Origin: Nitrospirota bacterium
Lineage (GTDB): Bacteria; Nitrospirota; Nitrospiria; JACQCE01
Direction of reading: 5' to 3'
Assembly: GCA_016201765.1 (NCBI GenBank)
Contig: JACQCE010000118.1
Coordinates: forward strand, 1 to 47,951
Length of the DNA: 47,951 nt
A program made the translations under genes and the position numbers. The notes under the pieces were generated by a model. It was not told where the DNA came from. It did no database searches and saw only the letters and a program-made list of their open reading frames with translations. Of this stretch, positions 46,141-47,951 are shown piece after piece (positions within the stretch are counted from its first letter, which is position 1; each line of letters starts with the position of its first letter).

Positions 46141-46275
46141 TTCTTCGGGCAGGCCGGTCAAAAAGCTCCAGCTGCAAGGCCGCAGGTTCCGAGGGAACCG
46201 GAGCGTACTGGGGTGGTACGTGAGGATTCCCGAGGAGCCGAGAACGCCGCAGATGGGCTTTTTCAACGGCCTGCT
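46141..46275. repeat. Palindromic intergenic element, copy 2 of 2, between convergent TgpA-like gene and polA
   Basis: Left end TTCTTCGGGCAGGCCGGTCA followed by AAAAGCTCC, identical over 29 bp to copy 1 at 35057; right end GCTTTTTCAACGGCCTGCT. The apical stem is CGTAC (46204-46208) with GTACG (46216-46220), a different sequence from copy 1 at the same place. It ends one base before the polA stop codon (46277-46279). Confidence 0.75.
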
Positions 46276-46276
46276 G

Positions 46277-47951
46277 CTAGTGGGCGTCGGCCCAGTGCCG
46301 CCCCACGCCCACATCCACCCGCAGCGGCACCGACAGCGAGGCCGCCCCCTCCATCTCTTCGATCACAAGACCGCGCACCGCCTCCAGCTCCGATTCGGGC
46401 ACCTCAAGCACCAATTCGTCGTGAATCTGCAAGAGCAGCGCACTCTGCCGCCGTTCCCGGCGCAGTCGCCGCCAGACACGGTTCATCGCCACCTTGATGA
46501 TGTCGGCCGCGCTGCCCTGCACGACCGTGTTCACGGCCGTCCGTTCGCCCAGCGCGCGGGTGGCGGCCGGCCGTTGGGCCAGCTCGGGAATCGGCCGCCG
46601 CCGTTTCCACAACGTCGTCACCGCGCCCTCGGCAGACGCGCGGGCAACGGTCTGATCGATAAAGTCCTTCACACCCCGATAGTGGGTGAAATACCGCTCG
46701 ATATATCGTTTCGCCTCGGCCTGGCTGATCCCCAGCTCCTGCGAAAGGCCGAAGGGGCTCATGCCGTAAATGACGGCGAAGTTGACGGTCTTGGCGACCC
46801 GCCGCATCTGGGGCGTGATCTGCTCACGCGCGAGGCCGAAGAGTTGCGTGCCGGTCGCCGTGTGGACGTCATCGTTGCGCTGGAACGCCTCCAGCAGCAT
46901 CGGATCCTGGGCGAAGTGGGCTAAAAGCCGCAGCTCGATCTGGTTGTAGTCAGCCGAGATCAGGTGGTGGCCGGCCTGGGCGATAAAGCACCGGCGGATG
47001 CGCGGCCCCCACTCGCCCCGGATGGGAATGTTTTGCAGATTTGGATCGCTGCTGGAGAGGCGGCCCGTGGCGGCCACGGTCTGGTGAAACGTCGTATGGA
47101 GCCGTCCGGTGGCCGGGTCGACCAGCGCGGGCAGCGCGTCAACGTACGTCGACAACAGCTTGTTCAACTGCCGGTAGCTGATCAAATCGGCCGGCAGTTC
47201 GTGCTGAAGGGCCAGCTGGCTCAGGACCGATTCGTCGGTGGAAAAGCCCGTTTTTGTTTTCTTCACGGGCGGCAGCCCCAGCCGGTTGAAGAGAATGTCG
47301 GCCAATTGTTTGGGGGAATTGAGATTGAATCGCTCCCCCGCGAGCCGATAGATGCGCGTTTCGAGCTGGTCCAAATGCCCCCGCAGCTCCCGGCCGACCG
47401 TCGCCAGCGCGTCGGTGTCGAGGAGGATCCCCCGCCGCTCCATCGACACGAGCACGTCGATGAGCGGCAGCTCGACGTCATTAAACAGCGGCCGAAGCTC
47501 CAGCCGCTCCAGCTCGGCCTTGAGCGGATCAACCAGCCGACGGATGAGGCAGGCGGCGTGGCCGGCGCCGCCCGGATCAATGGACAACGACGCGGCCAGT
47601 TGGGCCAGGTCGTCATACGAGCGGGTGGGATCAAGCAGATAGGCGGCGATGAGCGTGTCGAAGCCGATTGCCGGCGGGTCAATCTCCGACTCCGCAAGCG
47701 CATGCAACAGCGGCTTGATGCCGTGGCCGACGATTGTGCCGCCGCCCTTACGCAGCCGTTCGGCAAATTGTGTGACCGGCTCACCCCATGGCAGGGCATA
47801 GGCGGTCCGGCCATCCACGCTGACCATGAGTCTGGCCGGCGGGGGGTGGCCGGGTCCGGCTTCCTGATCGGCGGCATCAAACTCGGGCGCCACGGCCACC
47901 AGCGGCCCGCCGGACAGCGCCGGCCAGAGGCGGTCGAGGTCGGTCTCGATC
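46277..47951 (-). CDS. polA: DNA polymerase I, 3' part (5' end cut by window edge)
   Basis: Pol I fills gaps and removes primers in replication and repair. The visible 557 residues hold the degenerate exonuclease-type domain and the complete polymerase domain: motif A SADYNQIELRLLAHF, motif B RRVAKTVNFAVIYGMSPFGL and motif C LLQIHDELVLEVPE. The frame is open to base 47951 (IETDLDRLWPALSGG), so the GTG at 47899 is not the start; the 5' nuclease domain should lie outside the window. In the proofreading domain the acidic residues expected from E. coli Klenow are replaced (VAVAPEFD for FAFDTETD; GIKPLLHAL for NLKYDRGIL), so 3'-5' exonuclease activity is probably absent, as in Taq-type Pol I. Confidence 0.96.
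   Translation of the reverse strand, partial: IETDLDRLWPALSGGPLVAVAPEFDAADQEAGPGHPPPARLMVSVDGRTAYALPWGEPVTQFAERLRKGGGTIVGHGIKPLLHALAESEIDPPAIGFDTLIAAYLLDPTRSYDDLAQLAASLSIDPGGAGHAACLIRRLVDPLKAELERLELRPLFNDVELPLIDVLVSMERRGILLDTDALATVGRELRGHLDQLETRIYRLAGERFNLNSPKQLADILFNRLGLPPVKKTKTGFSTDESVLSQLALQHELPADLISYRQLNKLLSTYVDALPALVDPATGRLHTTFHQTVAATGRLSSSDPNLQNIPIRGEWGPRIRRCFIAQAGHHLISADYNQIELRLLAHFAQDPMLLEAFQRNDDVHTATGTQLFGLAREQITPQMRRVAKTVNFAVIYGMSPFGLSQELGISQAEAKRYIERYFTHYRGVKDFIDQTVARASAEGAVTTLWKRRRPIPELAQRPAATRALGERTAVNTVVQGSAADIIKVAMNRVWRRLRRERRQSALLLQIHDELVLEVPESELEAVRGLVIEEMEGAASLSVPLRVDVGVGRHWADAH

Overview
The window is about 48 kb of GC-rich bacterial chromosome, densely packed with core housekeeping genes. 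The organism is very probably a Gram-negative with two membranes: there are lipoproteins, beta-barrel outer-membrane proteins and periplasmic thiol and haem proteins. The gene order rho-rpmE-prfA-prmC-murA-hisG-hisD-hisB-hisH, the order dnaA-dnaN-gyrB-gyrA without recF, and the look of the intergenic repeats suggest the Nitrospirota (Nitrospira-like) or a nearby deep lineage. That is an inference from memory of gene order; no search was run. No tRNA, rRNA, CRISPR array, prophage or intact insertion sequence was seen.

Layout. 1-8740 (minus strand): rho, rpmE, prfA, prmC, murA and a histidine block (hisG, hisD, hisB, hisH; hisH runs off the left edge). 9226-11002 (minus): two tandem SUMF1/FGE-like proteins, one a lipoprotein and one with two CxxCH haem motifs. 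11003-19491: a probable replication-origin region followed by dnaA, dnaN, gyrB and gyrA, with a DciA-like DUF721 gene convergent to gyrA. 19528-20970: smpB and ssrA (tmRNA), the two trans-translation partners. 20997-26047: a DsbC/DsbG-like protein, an ArsB-type permease, two beta-barrel proteins, a lipoprotein and a CBS-pair protein. 26452-26947: rnpB with an enlarged hairpin. 27023-35037: an HD phosphohydrolase, RNase R and SMC. 35219-41495 (minus): coaE, galU, hsp20, lon, thiL, DUF2062. 41702-46091: a MoxR / DUF58 / transglutaminase operon. 46277-47951 (minus): polA, cut by the right edge.

The least ordinary part is the DNA between the genes. Five dispersed repeat families are visible: (1) a cassette of about 39 bp just upstream of hisD, gyrA and lon that ends next to a Shine-Dalgarno and ATG; (2) a 140-150 bp MITE-like element, two copies, with terminal inverted repeats and 8-bp flanking duplications; (3) a palindromic element of about 135-165 bp that abuts stop codons between convergent genes, two copies; (4) a mosaic element of about 250-315 bp, three copies; (5) inverted arrays of strict 8-nt units (GGTNGCTA), three sites, two of them flanking coaE and one supplying its stop codon. 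Heptamer tandem repeats also occur, including inside the RNase P RNA. Several genes have a promoter -10 box only 6-8 nt before the start codon, suggesting leaderless mRNAs, and the ArsB-type gene appears to start at CTG.
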